Made by a program: the position numbers and the translations under genes. Source: Tistrella bauzanensis (GTDB lineage Bacteria; Pseudomonadota; Alphaproteobacteria; Tistrellales; Tistrellaceae). From it: a DNA stretch of 64,000 nucleotides. The notes beneath the pieces are model-generated. The model saw nothing but the letters and a program-made list of their open reading frames with translations, was not told the origin of the DNA and ran no database searches. The stretch lies in contig NZ_BMDZ01000013.1 in NCBI RefSeq assembly GCF_014636235.1, positions 5,128 through 69,127 of the forward strand, in the 5' to 3' direction. Below are positions 1 to 8,664 of this stretch, one piece after another; within the stretch, counting starts at the first letter, position 1; each line of letters starts with the position of its first letter.

Positions 1-1452
1 TTTGAGCGCCACGGCGGCGCGGAGATCGGCGAGGTGCGCCGCCAGCGGGAGGATTGGCAGCGCGCCGCCACCCGCGACCTGGCGACCGGCCGAACCGGCG
101 ATGCGATCCATGCCTATGACACGCATGATATGATCCATGCCGCCCCGACGCGAGAACAGGCGCGTGGCGAGTTGATCGACCGTTGGGACCATGAGCGGCA
201 GGCGAACCCGGACGCAACCCGCATCATCCTCACCCACACCAATGCCGAGGTGCGGGAATTGAACGAGGCGGCCCGCCAGAAGATGCGCGCCGCGGGCGAA
301 CTTGGCGCGGACGTGCATGTCGCTGCCGATCGTGGCGCGCGGAACTTCGCCCCCGGCGACCGCGTGATGTTCCTGCAAAACGAACGCGGGCTTGGCGTGA
401 AGAACGGCACGCTCGGGACCATCGAGCAGGTCAGCGCGCAATCCATGACCGTGCGCACCGATGATGGCCGCGATGTCGCGTTCGACCTGAAGGACTATAA
501 CAAGATCGACCACGGCTATGCCGCGACCGTCCACAAGGCGCAGGGCATGACGGTGGACCGAACCCATGTGCTAGGGACACCGGGCATGGACTCCCACGGC
601 AGCTATGTCGCCCTCTCGCGCCACCGCGACGGCATGAACTTGCACTATGGCCGCGACGACTTCGCCAGTCAGGACCGGCTTGTCGGCGTCCTGTCGCGCG
701 ACCGCGCGAAGGACATGGCGAGCGACTACGAACCCGCCCGCGACTATGCCGAACGGCGCGGCATCACCTTCCGCGAGCGGGTGGAGCGGGTTGTCGAGAT
801 CGTGCGCCAAGTTCCCGAAAAGGTGCGCGGCATGTTCGACGGGCTGCGCCTGCCCGCCGAGGGCGGACAGTGGCCGGAAAGGAAGGTGGAGGAAGACCCG
901 GAAGCGGCGTTGCGCCGCGCCCGTGGCCGGGCGCTCGTCCGCCATGCCCGCGCCGTCGATGCGATCTTCGCGGCGCAGGACCAGGGCGGCAGGGCCAGCC
1001 CCGATCAGGTCAGGGAATTGCAGGAGGCGCGCCAGCAGTTCGAGGGGGTGCGCCCCCTCGGCTCGCACGACGCCGAAGCCGCCTACAGGAAGAACCCGGC
1101 GCTTGCGGCGGAGGCGGCGTCCGGCGACGCCCGGCGCGCAATCCGCGCCTTGCAACTGGAAACCGAGCTGCGCACCGATCCCGGCCTGCGTGCCGACCGT
1201 TTCGTGGAGCGCTGGCAAAATCTCCATAGGGCCAGCGACCAACGCTATGCGGCGGGCGACTATGCCGGTCACAGGGCCGCGCGGGCGGAGATGGGGAACA
1301 TGGCACACAGCCTGGAACGCGACCCGCAGATGGAGTCCCTTCTGGCGGGCCGCAAGCGGGAACTCGGCATCTCATTCGATTCAGGAATGGGCGTCGGTCG
1401 AGACCTCACCCTCACGTTCGGGCTTGGCCGGGGCCGGGGTCTCGGGCTGTAG
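1..1452 (+). CDS. traA: Ti-type conjugative transfer relaxase TraA, C-terminal part (5' truncated by window)
   Basis: The reading frame is already open at base 1, so this is the end of a longer gene. The visible ~483 residues carry the last part of a RecD/UvrD-like helicase domain, including a DHGYAATVHKAQGMT motif (helicase motif V/VI region) and a following SYVALSRH segment. A charged Arg/Glu-rich C-terminal region follows, as in TraA/MobA-TraI fusion relaxases of Ti-type and ICE transfer systems. The nicking (MOB) domain would lie upstream of the window. Role: nicks and unwinds DNA for conjugative transfer. The last ~20 residues are Gly/Arg-rich. A run of promoter-like AT-rich sequence follows before the next gene. 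Confidence 0.85.
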   Translation, partial: FERHGGAEIGEVRRQREDWQRAATRDLATGRTGDAIHAYDTHDMIHAAPTREQARGELIDRWDHERQANPDATRIILTHTNAEVRELNEAARQKMRAAGELGADVHVAADRGARNFAPGDRVMFLQNERGLGVKNGTLGTIEQVSAQSMTVRTDDGRDVAFDLKDYNKIDHGYAATVHKAQGMTVDRTHVLGTPGMDSHGSYVALSRHRDGMNLHYGRDDFASQDRLVGVLSRDRAKDMASDYEPARDYAERRGITFRERVERVVEIVRQVPEKVRGMFDGLRLPAEGGQWPERKVEEDPEAALRRARGRALVRHARAVDAIFAAQDQGGRASPDQVRELQEARQQFEGVRPLGSHDAEAAYRKNPALAAEAASGDARRAIRALQLETELRTDPGLRADRFVERWQNLHRASDQRYAAGDYAGHRAARAEMGNMAHSLERDPQMESLLAGRKRELGISFDSGMGVGRDLTLTFGLGRGRGLGL

Positions 1453-1581
1453 AACCATCCTATTTACCGCCGCCTGTTCGCCACAGCCCTACGACGACTA
1501 ACTATCTATTGCACAACAACAAATCCTTGCCTTTGCCTGTCCTGGCAGTCCCACAAACAGCCAGCAGGAGGCATCGCGGCC

Positions 1582-1800
1582 ATGCGCCAACCAGACCGTA
1601 TCATCCGCCTGGACACCGTCCGCGACCGGACCGGTCTCTCAAGGTCCACCATCTACCGCAAGATCGCCGAGGGCACGTTCCCGCCCCAGATCAGGATCAG
1701 CGTCAACGGCGCGGGCTGGCGGGAATCCGACATCGACCGTTGGGTCGCCGATCCCGTGGCGTGGCGGCCGGGAAGCGGGCGCGGCCTCGATGGCGTCTGA
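1582..1800 (+). CDS. AlpA-family helix-turn-helix regulator
   Basis: A 72-residue protein with the compact AlpA/excisionase-like winged helix: IIRLDTVRDRTGLSRSTIYRKIAEGTFP, then ISVNGAGWRESDIDRWV. The TGLSRSTIYR segment is the recognition helix and the GWRESDIDRW segment is the family's C-terminal signature. These proteins act as small DNA-binding regulators or recombination directionality factors of prophages and ICEs. A strong Shine-Dalgarno (AGGAGG around 1566) precedes the ATG. It overlaps the next gene by 11 bp. Whether it works as an excisionase for the recombinase at 2777 is unknown. Confidence 0.8.
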   Translation: MRQPDRIIRLDTVRDRTGLSRSTIYRKIAEGTFPPQIRISVNGAGWRESDIDRWVADPVAWRPGSGRGLDGV

Positions 1801-2035
1801 TCGCGGCGCGCGTTCCCGCTCCCGGCGCGTCAGGCCGCCCACGGCGTCGGAGCAGCTTGAGGCCCTGTTGGGCTATCCGTGGCCGTTCCCCGGCAGGCCG
1901 CCCAAGCACGACCTGTCCACCTGGACCGTCACCGACGACTGGCCCCATCCCGTTCCGGTCACAGAGGCCGAGATCGAGGTGTTCGAGCAATGGTTCGGCG
2001 ACCTGTTCGATGAACTGTTCGGCCCCGAGGGCTGA
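1790..2035 (+). CDS. Small hypothetical protein of the element
   Basis: An 81-residue acidic protein starting inside the end of the AlpA-like gene (11-bp overlap, different frame), which suggests translational coupling. The N-terminus is Arg/Ser-rich; the C-terminus is acidic (EAEIEVFEQWFGDLFDELFGPEG). I do not recognise a family. Small genes of this type often follow AlpA regulators in alphaproteobacterial ICEs, but that is context only. Confidence 0.55.
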   Translation: MASDRGARSRSRRVRPPTASEQLEALLGYPWPFPGRPPKHDLSTWTVTDDWPHPVPVTEAEIEVFEQWFGDLFDELFGPEG

Positions 2036-2050
2036 CCTCCCCCATTGCAA

Positions 2051-2081
2051 TATGAGTTATAGTGCGGTACATATACTCATA
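2051..2081. promoter_or_regulatory. Inverted repeat upstream of higB, probable HigA operator
   Basis: TATGAGT (2051-2057) and ACTCATA (2075-2081) form a perfect 7-bp inverted repeat centred near 2066. It lies in the only AT-rich patch of the region, 14 bp before the higB start, and overlaps the -10-like hexamers TATAGT (2058) and TATACT (2072). HigA antitoxins autoregulate by binding such palindromes over their promoter. A clear -35 could not be assigned. Operator function is inferred from position. Confidence 0.5.
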
Positions 2082-2095
2082 GTTGGAGAGGCGGG

Positions 2096-2392
2096 ATGAT
2101 CGTTGGCTTTCGGGATGAATGGTTGCGGGCTTTCTTCGTGGATGACGCCCACTCCCGCAACATCCCAGCCGACCTGGAAGCCAGGTTGTTCCGCAAGCTC
2201 CAGATGATTGACGACGCCACGACCGATCAGGACTTACGTGTGCCACCCAGCAACCATTTCGAGAAGCTGAAAGGCAGTCTGGCGGGTCTCCACTCGATCC
2301 GCGTCAACAAGCAATACCGGCTGGTCTTTCGCTGGGATGCTGAACGCGGCGAGGCCGACGGAATCTATCTGGACGATCACAGCTACCGATGA
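2096..2392 (+). CDS. higB: HigB-type toxin (RelE/ParE superfamily mRNA interferase)
   Basis: 98 residues with the plasmid-maintenance killer (HigB) layout: an N-terminal FRDEWLRAFF strand/helix, a central RLFRKLQMIDDATTDQDLRVPPSNHFEKLKG segment, and a C-terminal SIRVNKQYRLVFRWDAERGEADGIYLDDH core. The family cleaves mRNA on the ribosome. The start follows GGAGAGG with good spacing. The toxin-first order with the antitoxin starting just behind the toxin stop is typical of higBA. It probably stabilises the integrated element. Confidence 0.9.
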   Translation: MIVGFRDEWLRAFFVDDAHSRNIPADLEARLFRKLQMIDDATTDQDLRVPPSNHFEKLKGSLAGLHSIRVNKQYRLVFRWDAERGEADGIYLDDHSYR

Positions 2393-2406
2393 GAGCGAGG
2401 CAAACC

Positions 2407-2715
2407 ATGCTGACCACCAAGCGCAAGCCGGCGAGCGTCGGCGAGATACTGACCGAAGAGTTCATGGAGCCGATGGGGCTGACGCAAGGGGCGCTCGCCG
2501 AGGCGATGGGCGTCCAGCGCAAACACGTCAACGAACTGTGCGGCAACCGCAGAAACGTGACGGCCGCGACGGCGCTGATCCTGGCCCGTGTATTCGGCAA
2601 CAGCCCCGACTTCTGGCTCAACGTCCAGCGGCGTAACGATCTTTGGGAGGTGATGAATACACCCAAGGAGCGCGAACGGGTCGAGCGCGCGCGTCCCGTG
2701 AAGAAGGCTGCCTGA
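2407..2715 (+). CDS. higA: HigA-type antitoxin (XRE-family helix-turn-helix)
   Basis: About 102 residues containing a Cro/CI-type HTH: VGEILTEEFMEPMGLTQGALAEAMGV followed by HVNELCGNRRNVTAATALILARVFG. The PDFWLNVQRRNDLWEV segment after the HTH is characteristic of HigA. It neutralises HigB and represses the operon. I chose ATG 2407 because a GCGAGG Shine-Dalgarno sits 6 bases upstream; an in-frame ATG at 2389, overlapping the higB stop, is an alternative. The C-terminal tail is basic (RARPVKKAA). Confidence 0.9.
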   Translation: MLTTKRKPASVGEILTEEFMEPMGLTQGALAEAMGVQRKHVNELCGNRRNVTAATALILARVFGNSPDFWLNVQRRNDLWEVMNTPKERERVERARPVKKAA

Positions 2716-2776
2716 GCGGGACCATGCGGCCCGATGATTCGGGCCGGGACCATTATTCGAGAAGGAGACATCGCCC

Positions 2777-4612
2777 ATGACCGTGCCGCTACGCGCCGCC
2801 CTCTACCTGCGCGTTTCGACGGCGCGGCAGGCCGAACATGATGTTTCCATCCCCGACCAGAAGCGGCAGGGCGAAGCCTATTGCGCCTCTCGCGGCTACC
2901 ATCTCGTCGAAACCTATGTGGAGCCGGGCGCGTCGGCCACCAATGACCGCCGCCCGGAGTTCCAACGCATGATCGAGGCCGGGACCAGCAAACCAGCGCC
3001 GTTCGACGTGGTGGTGGTTCACTCGTTCAGCCGCTTCTTCCGCGACCATTTCGAGCTTGAGTTCTATGTCAGGAAGCTGGCGAAGAACGGCGTCAAGCTG
3101 GTCTCGATCACGCAGGAGATGGGCGACGACCCCATGCACGTCATGATGCGGCAGATCATGGCGCTGTTCGACGAATACCAGTCGAAGGAAAACGCCAAGC
3201 ACGTCATGCGGGCCTTGAAGGAGAATGCCCGGCAAGGCTTCTGGAACGGCTCGCTTCCCCCTATCGGCTACCGCGTCGTCGCGGCCGAGCAGCGCGGGGC
3301 CAAGACCAAGAAGAAGCTGGAGATCGACCCGCTCCACGCCGACACCGTGCGGCTGATCTACCGGCTGGCGCTGGAAGGCGATGGCACGACCGGCCAGATG
3401 GGCGTCAAGAACATCGTCTCCTACCTCAACAGCCGCCGCATCTTCACCCGCGACGGCGGGCGCTGGGGCATCGGCCAGGTTCACCGCATCCTGACCCGCC
3501 GCACCTATATGGGCGAGCACGAGTTCAACAAGCGCAGCAAGACCAAGGAACTGAAACCCGTCAGCGAGATCGTCACGGTTCCGGTGCCGCCGATCATCGA
3601 CCGGGAGACGTTCGACACGGTGCAGGCGCTCTTGAAGGCTCGCAACCCCAAGGTCATCCCTTCCGCCGTCATCAGCGGCCCGACCGTGCTGACGGGCCTG
3701 ATCCATTGCGCCAAGTGTGGTGGGGCCATGACTATCCGCACCGGCAAGGGCGGGCGCTATCGCTACTATGCTTGCTCCATGAAAGCCCGGCAGGGACCGA
3801 CCGCCTGCGAGGGCATGGCCGTGCCGATGGAAAAGCTGGACGATCTTGTCGCCAGCCATCTGGAAGATCAGCTTCTCCAGCCCGAGCGGCTCGAAACCAT
3901 CCTCGCCAGCGTTCTCGACCGGCGGCAGGAGCAATCCGAGCGTCGCCGGGACCACATCGCCGAACTGAACAAGCGTGCATCCGAATCGGAACTACGCCTG
4001 AAACGCCTCTACGACGCCATCGAGGCGGGTGTCGCGGACATCGACGACCCGGCTCTGAAAGACCGCATCGACGGTCTGAAGGCCATCCGCGATCAGGCAA
4101 AAGCCGATGCCGAGCGCGCCCAAGCCATGCTCGACAACTCCGGCTCCAAGGCGATCACCCCGCAGATGGTCCGCACCTTCGCCAGGACCGCCCGCCAGCG
4201 CATCCGCCTTGAAGGCGGCGGCTATCGCCGCGACCACCTGCGCGCACTCGCCCAGCGTGTCGAGGTCGCGGACGGCGAGGTTCGAATCATGGGATCGAAG
4301 ACCCGGCTGCTTCAGGCGCTCACCGCGAAAAACGGCGTAAACTCAGTGCCCACTCAGGGACTGAAGTGGCGGAGGGAGTGGGATTCGAACCCACGATACG
4401 TTTTACCGTATACACACTTTCCAGGCGTGCGCCTTCGACCGCTCGGCCATCCCTCCGGCTCGGTGCGCGGTCGATTGATGCGGCGGGATGCGTGCGGTGG
4501 GCGCATTTCCCGGTCGACCGGCGGCGCGCATTATAGCTGGGCTGGGGCCAAGCGCAACCGTCCATCTGTGGTAACGACACGGATTTGCGGCAGGCCGGCG
4601 GCGGGATGGTGA
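2777..4612 (+). CDS. Large serine recombinase; frame reads through the tRNA-Ser gene
   Basis: 611 residues. The N-terminal resolvase domain starts at LYLRVSTARQ; Ser14 is the expected nucleophile. A recombinase domain follows (about 165-270, PPIGYRVV to TYMGEHEFN), then a zinc-ribbon (HCAKCGGAM with a later YYACSMK and TACEG) and a Lys/Glu/Arg coiled coil (about 380-450). The family catalyses site-specific integration and excision. The start is supported by GAAGGAGA before the ATG. From about 4367 the frame is simply the antisense of the tRNA-Ser gene (WDSNPR, RPLGHPS). The last ~80 residues are therefore chromosomal sequence captured by insertion and unlikely to be needed for function. Confidence 0.92.
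   Translation: MTVPLRAALYLRVSTARQAEHDVSIPDQKRQGEAYCASRGYHLVETYVEPGASATNDRRPEFQRMIEAGTSKPAPFDVVVVHSFSRFFRDHFELEFYVRKLAKNGVKLVSITQEMGDDPMHVMMRQIMALFDEYQSKENAKHVMRALKENARQGFWNGSLPPIGYRVVAAEQRGAKTKKKLEIDPLHADTVRLIYRLALEGDGTTGQMGVKNIVSYLNSRRIFTRDGGRWGIGQVHRILTRRTYMGEHEFNKRSKTKELKPVSEIVTVPVPPIIDRETFDTVQALLKARNPKVIPSAVISGPTVLTGLIHCAKCGGAMTIRTGKGGRYRYYACSMKARQGPTACEGMAVPMEKLDDLVASHLEDQLLQPERLETILASVLDRRQEQSERRRDHIAELNKRASESELRLKRLYDAIEAGVADIDDPALKDRIDGLKAIRDQAKADAERAQAMLDNSGSKAITPQMVRTFARTARQRIRLEGGGYRRDHLRALAQRVEVADGEVRIMGSKTRLLQALTAKNGVNSVPTQGLKWRREWDSNPRYVLPYTHFPGVRLRPLGHPSGSVRGRLMRRDACGGRISRSTGGAHYSWAGAKRNRPSVVTTRICGRPAAGW
4367..4456 (-). tRNA. serT: tRNA-Ser (anticodon GGA)
   Basis: On the minus strand the 7-bp acceptor stem is GGAGGGA (4456-4450) paired with TCCCTCC (4377-4371), followed by G and an encoded CCA (4370-4367). 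The D-arm starts TGGCCGAGCGG. The anticodon stem CACGC/GTGTG encloses loop CTGGAAA, giving anticodon GGA. A long class II variable arm (TACG...CGTA) and the TTCGAATC T-loop follow. These fit tRNA-Ser, which reads UCC/UCU. The 3' end faces the integrated element. The gene is intact after integration. The gene symbol is only a guess. Confidence 0.96.
4530..4557 (-). promoter_or_regulatory. Sigma-70-type promoter for tRNA-Ser
   Basis: Read on the minus strand: TTGCGC (4557-4552), 16-bp spacer, then a perfect TATAAT (4535-4530). The predicted start point is about 67 bases upstream of the mature tRNA 5' end, leaving a leader to be trimmed by RNase P. The promoter lies outside the element, so expression of the tRNA should survive integration. 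Confidence 0.75.
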
Positions 4613-4716
4613 GAGCGTGGTCGCATGCGGGAAGATGCAGACAGGCTGCATGTTGCATGGCGCGGGTGATGGTCTAAGCTATCCGCCGCACCCGTCAATC
4701 GGAGAGATCCGTCCGC

Positions 4717-5040
4717 ATGCCGGTCCGCCGCCTGTTCGCCAGCCTGTTGATCCTTGCAGCCCTTGTCCTGATCGGCCTTGAAGCCATCGGTTGGTGGTAT
4801 CAGGGCACATGGGAGATGATCCCGCTCTCGGCGCTCTGGGCCGCGATCGATCGCGGCAGCCTGATCGGCCTTCAGGCCGCCATCGAGAGCACACTGTGGC
4901 CGGGGCTGTGGCCGCCGGTGCGCTGGGCGCTGAACCTGCCGCTGTGGGGCTGGGCGGGGGCGCTGGGGCTGGTGTTGCTGGCAGGGAGTGGCGGGCGCGG
5001 CGATACCGAGCGCCGCCGGCGGTTCAGCCGGCGGCGATAG
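4717..5040 (+). CDS. Small predicted membrane protein
   Basis: 107 residues with two hydrophobic stretches (about 5-25, LFASLLILAALVLIGLEAI, and about 75-95, LPLWGWAGALGLVLLAG), an intervening Trp-rich segment, and a basic Arg-rich C-terminus. Probably an inner-membrane protein with two passes. GGAGAG lies 10 bases before the ATG. It is convergent with lepA. I do not recognise a named family. Confidence 0.6.
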   Translation: MPVRRLFASLLILAALVLIGLEAIGWWYQGTWEMIPLSALWAAIDRGSLIGLQAAIESTLWPGLWPPVRWALNLPLWGWAGALGLVLLAGSGGRGDTERRRRFSRRR

Positions 5041-5070
5041 CCTGAAGCCCACACACCACGATGATGCGCG

Positions 5071-6870
5071 TCAGCCGTCGATCTTCAGCGCCGCGATGAA
5101 GGCCGATTGCGGAATCTCGACATTGCCATAGGTCCGCATCCGCTTCTTGCCTTCCTTCTGCTTGTCGAGCAGCTTGCGCTTGCGGCTGACGTCGCCGCCA
5201 TAGCACTTGGCCAGCACGTCCTTGCGCAGTGCCTTCACCGTCTCGCGCGCCACCACCCGGCCGCCGATCGCCGCCTGTACCGCGATCTGGAACATCTGGC
5301 GGGGGATCAGATCCTTCAGCCGTTCGCAGATCACCCGGCCGCGGGTTTCCGACATCGCGCGGTGAACGATGATCGCCAGCGCATCCACCGGCTCCTTGTT
5401 GACCAGGATCGAGAGCTTCACGAGGTCGCTCTCCTCATAGCCCTGAAGCTGATAGTCGAAGCTGGCATAGCCGCGGCTGACCGATTTCAGCCGGTCATAG
5501 AAATCGAACACCACCTCGGCCAGCGGCAGTTCATAAACCACCATCGCCCGGCCGCCGACATAGGTCAGCTCCTTCTGACGGCCGCGCTTTTCCTCGCACA
5601 GCTTCAGCACCGCACCCAGATGGTCGTCGGGCACCATGATGGTGGCGTTGATCATCGGCTCTTCGATATGGTCGATCTGCACCGGGTCGGGCATGTCGGC
5701 CGGGTTGTGCATCTCCATGATCGAGCCGTCGGTCTTGTAGATCTTATAGACCACGCTCGGCGCCGTGGTGATCAGGTCCAGGTTGAATTCGCGTTCCAGA
5801 CGCTCCTGGATGATCTCAAGATGCAGCAGGCCCAGGAAACCGCAGCGGAAGCCCAGCCCCAGCGCGGTCGAGGTCTCGGGCTCGAAATGCAGGGCGGCAT
5901 CGTTCAGGCGCAGCTTGCCCAGGCTGTCGCGCAGATGCTCGTAATCGCTCGCATCCACCGGGAACAGCGAGCAGAACACCACCGGCACGGTCGGCTTGAA
6001 GCCGGGCAGCGCCGCCGCCGCCAGACGGTCTTCCTCGGTGATGGTGTCGCCGACCTGCGCGTCGGCAATGTCCTTGATGCCGGCGGTGATGAAGCCGATC
6101 GAGCCGCAGCCCAGCTCGTCGACCATCAGCGGCTTGGGTGTGAACACGCCCACCCGGTCGACCGGATGGGTGCGCTTGCTGGCCATGAAGCGGACCTTCA
6201 CGCCCCGGCGCAGCGTGCCGTCCTTCACCCGCACCAGAATGACCACGCCCAGATAGGGGTCATACCAGCTATCGATCACCAGCGCCTTCAACGGCGCCGC
6301 AGGGTCGCCGGCGGGCGCCGGCAGGCGGTGGATCAGCGCTTCCAGCACGTCCTCGATGCCCATGCCGGTCTTGGCCGAAATCGGGATCGCCTGGCTGGCA
6401 TCCAGGCCGATCACATCCTCGATCTGCTGCTTGATCCGCTCAGGCTCGGCCGCCGGCAGGTCGACCTTGTTCAGCACCGGCACGATCTCGTGGTCGTTAT
6501 CGATCGCCAGATAGGCGTTGGCGAGCGTCTGCGCCTCGACACCCTGGCTGGCGTCGACCAGCAGCAGCGAGCCTTCACAGGCCGACAGCGAGCGGCTGAC
6601 CTCATATGAGAAATCGACATGACCGGGGGTGTCGATCAGGTTCAGCTCATAGGTCTTGCCGTTCTTGGCATTATAGGTCAGGCGCACGGTCTGAGCCTTG
6701 ATCGTGATGCCGCGCTCGCGCTCGATATCCATCGAGTCGAGGATCTGTTGCTTCATCTCGCGGTCCTGAAGACCACCCAGCCGTTCGATCAGGCGGTCGG
6801 CGAGCGTCGACTTGCCGTGGTCGATATGGGCGATGATCGAGAAGTTGCGGATGTTCGCGAGATCGGTCAT
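5071..6870 (-). CDS. lepA: Elongation factor 4 (LepA), ribosome back-translocase
   Basis: 599 residues from ATG 6870. A translational GTPase with G1 AHIDHGKST, switch region [11 protein letters not shown]3 DTPGHVDF and G4 NKVDLP, followed by EF-G-like domains and the LepA-specific C-terminal domain ([25 protein letters not shown]). It binds stalled or mistranslocated ribosomes and acts at the membrane/cytoplasm. An upstream in-frame extension to 6909 is possible, but the family starts at [20 protein letters not shown], so the inner start is preferred. It appears monocistronic. Confidence 0.97.
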   Translation of the reverse strand: MTDLANIRNFSIIAHIDHGKSTLADRLIERLGGLQDREMKQQILDSMDIERERGITIKAQTVRLTYNAKNGKTYELNLIDTPGHVDFSYEVSRSLSACEGSLLLVDASQGVEAQTLANAYLAIDNDHEIVPVLNKVDLPAAEPERIKQQIEDVIGLDASQAIPISAKTGMGIEDVLEALIHRLPAPAGDPAAPLKALVIDSWYDPYLGVVILVRVKDGTLRRGVKVRFMASKRTHPVDRVGVFTPKPLMVDELGCGSIGFITAGIKDIADAQVGDTITEEDRLAAAALPGFKPTVPVVFCSLFPVDASDYEHLRDSLGKLRLNDAALHFEPETSTALGLGFRCGFLGLLHLEIIQERLEREFNLDLITTAPSVVYKIYKTDGSIMEMHNPADMPDPVQIDHIEEPMINATIMVPDDHLGAVLKLCEEKRGRQKELTYVGGRAMVVYELPLAEVVFDFYDRLKSVSRGYASFDYQLQGYEESDLVKLSILVNKEPVDALAIIVHRAMSETRGRVICERLKDLIPRQMFQIAVQAAIGGRVVARETVKALRKDVLAKCYGGDVSRKRKLLDKQKEGKKRMRTYGNVEIPQSAFIAALKIDG

Positions 6871-6964
6871 GGACATCCCGAAGAGCTGGCCCGAAAAGCC
6901 GGGCGGCACAGGTGTTTGAGGCTGCCCGGAACATAAGGCGCCCGCACGGTGCTGGCAACCGCGA

Positions 6965-8479
6965 TCAGGCGGCGGTGGCCGCCGCCGGTGCCGGCACCGG
7001 CCCAGGAACCGGCCCAGGAACCGGAACGGAAGCCGGGGCGACAGCCGCAGCCGGTTCCGGCAAGGTCACGATGTCGGCGGCGGGCCGCAGGGGCCTGGTG
7101 GTGGTGGTCACATCACCCCGGGCCGCATGGCCGGTGACCGCATAGAGCTGCATGGGATCCGACTTGCCGGCCAGCCAGGTCGGCGCCAGCCGTTCCAGCA
7201 GGAACCCGTCGCCTGCCCGCATCACCACTTCGTCCGACACCACCAGATCGCGGCCATGCTGCTTGCAGGCGGCCTCGATCCGGCTGGCGGTGTTGACGGT
7301 ATCGCCGATCACGGTGTGTTCAAGCCGCTCAGGGGTGCCGATATTGCCGACCAGCGCGGGGCCGACATGCACGCCGATATCCTGGGCCAGCGGCACTTCG
7401 CCCGCGGCCGCGCGGCGGGCATTCAGCCGGTCCAGCGCCTCACGCATGGCAAGGGCGGTTTCCAGCGCCCGGCGGGCCGGGTTCACATCCGGCTCGGCCG
7501 AACCGAAGGTCACCATGATCGCGTCGCCGATGAATTTATCCAGCGTGCCGCCATGGGCGAAGACCACCGCCACCATTTCCGCATGATAGCTGCGCAACAG
7601 GTCCAGAACGTCGGCGGGTGGCATCTGGGCCGACAACCGGGTGAAGCCGCGGATGTCGGCGAACAGGATCGCGACCTCGCGGACCACGCCGCCGGGCCGG
7701 AAGAAATCATCGCCGCCCTCGGCGATCCGGGCGGCCACCGCCGGCGAGAAATAGCGCCGCAACTGATCCGAGGCATGTTGCAGGCGCACGGCCTGCACCG
7801 CCATGCCGCGCGCGACCCGGGTCATCACCGCCAGCAGCAGCGCCACGGTCAACACGATCACGATATCGGCCGTCACCAGCCGTGGGGCCACGCCCAGACC
7901 GGTCATCGCCGCCAGCGGATCGGTGGTGATGGCCGTGCGCGGATCGTTGAGAATCGCGCCGGCGAGCACCCCATAGATGATGGTGAAGGCGCCGGCGATC
8001 ACCAGCGGATATGCCGGCCGGAACGCCAGGGCGTTGACCACCATCACCATCAGCACGCCGACCGTCATCCGGGTCTGCAGAAAGAATTGCGGCCCCACCA
8101 CCTGATCGGCGCCGGTGCCGATATACCAGATCACCGGCAGACCGCTCAGCACCAGCACATCCAGCACCGCCGCCAGATAGCCGGTCATCTGCGGACAACC
8201 GTGGCGATCCAGGCGGATCAGCAGCAGCAGCGTGCCGAGCGCGGCACCGCCGCACAGCGCCGCCACCATCACCAGCTCACGCACCGAGTGATACAGCAGC
8301 ACATGTAGCGCGAACACGATTGCAAGCATACCCAGCCGCGCGACCAGCGCAAAGCGCACGCCGCGCTTCTCGCGCGCGAGAAGCAGTTGATCGACTTCGG
8401 ACATGCGCCGGAACGCCTTTGCCGGGCGGTGCAGAACGGAAAACAGCGGCTTGAACCAACTGGCGGAGGTGACTGGCAT
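6965..8479 (-). CDS. Membrane-bound class III adenylate/guanylate cyclase
   Basis: About 504 residues from ATG 8479. Six hydrophobic segments occupy the N-terminal half. A class III nucleotide cyclase domain follows: [18 protein letters not shown] with metal-binding Asp residues, [14 protein letters not shown], and [38 protein letters not shown]. It should make cAMP (or cGMP) in response to a membrane-sensed signal. The C-terminus is a Pro/Ala/Val-rich tail containing a tandem 12-bp DNA duplication (6996-7019). ATG 8548 is an alternative start. The longest GTG frame would begin inside the pheT terminator hairpin and is rejected. Confidence 0.9.
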   Translation of the reverse strand: MPVTSASWFKPLFSVLHRPAKAFRRMSEVDQLLLAREKRGVRFALVARLGMLAIVFALHVLLYHSVRELVMVAALCGGAALGTLLLLIRLDRHGCPQMTGYLAAVLDVLVLSGLPVIWYIGTGADQVVGPQFFLQTRMTVGVLMVMVVNALAFRPAYPLVIAGAFTIIYGVLAGAILNDPRTAITTDPLAAMTGLGVAPRLVTADIVIVLTVALLLAVMTRVARGMAVQAVRLQHASDQLRRYFSPAVAARIAEGGDDFFRPGGVVREVAILFADIRGFTRLSAQMPPADVLDLLRSYHAEMVAVVFAHGGTLDKFIGDAIMVTFGSAEPDVNPARRALETALAMREALDRLNARRAAAGEVPLAQDIGVHVGPALVGNIGTPERLEHTVIGDTVNTASRIEAACKQHGRDLVVSDEVVMRAGDGFLLERLAPTWLAGKSDPMQLYAVTGHAARGDVTTTTRPLRPAADIVTLPEPAAAVAPASVPVPGPVPGPVPAPAAATAA

Positions 8480-8585
8480 ATGGGGGCCGGCACGGCAGGC
8501 ATCAATCCCGCCATCGCGCCGCACATGGCCGATGCATGACGGGTTCATGACGTTATACGAGACCGCCGCCGGTTTCCGATGCGTG

Positions 8586-8629
8586 AAAAACGCAAGGGTG
8601 AGGCCCTGATCCACAGAGCCTCACCCTTG
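8586..8629 (-). terminator. Rho-independent terminator of pheST
   Basis: A perfect 12-bp stem (8593-8604 with 8618-8629) encloses a 13-base loop. On the minus strand it is followed by TTTTT (8586-8590 complement). It lies 36 bp behind the pheT stop. Confidence 0.85.
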
Positions 8630-8664
8630 GCGTCCGTCCGGCCATTGATGGCCATTGCCGATGC

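Larger units (their letters stand above)
1..4390. mobile_element. Right end of an integrative (probably conjugative) element in tRNA-Ser
   Basis: The stretch holds a TraA-type relaxase fragment, an AlpA-like regulator, a HigBA module and a large serine recombinase, all on the plus strand. It stops at the 3' end of a minus-strand tRNA-Ser gene. This is the usual cargo and position of an integrated element whose attachment site lies in the 3' part of a tRNA gene. The left end lies outside the window. The exact right boundary is not determined; it should lie inside the 3' half of the tRNA, about 4367-4400. Element identity is inference from gene content. Confidence 0.75.

Noticed and set aside
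34..1452. TraA fragment as a complete gene starting at GTG 34
   Set aside because: The frame is open to base 1 and the protein begins in the middle of the helicase domain, so it is the end of a larger gene.
8480..8614. Longer N-terminus of the cyclase from GTG 8614
   Set aside because: This start lies inside the loop of the pheT terminator hairpin, so it would not be transcribed as a sensible 5' end; internal ATG starts fit better.
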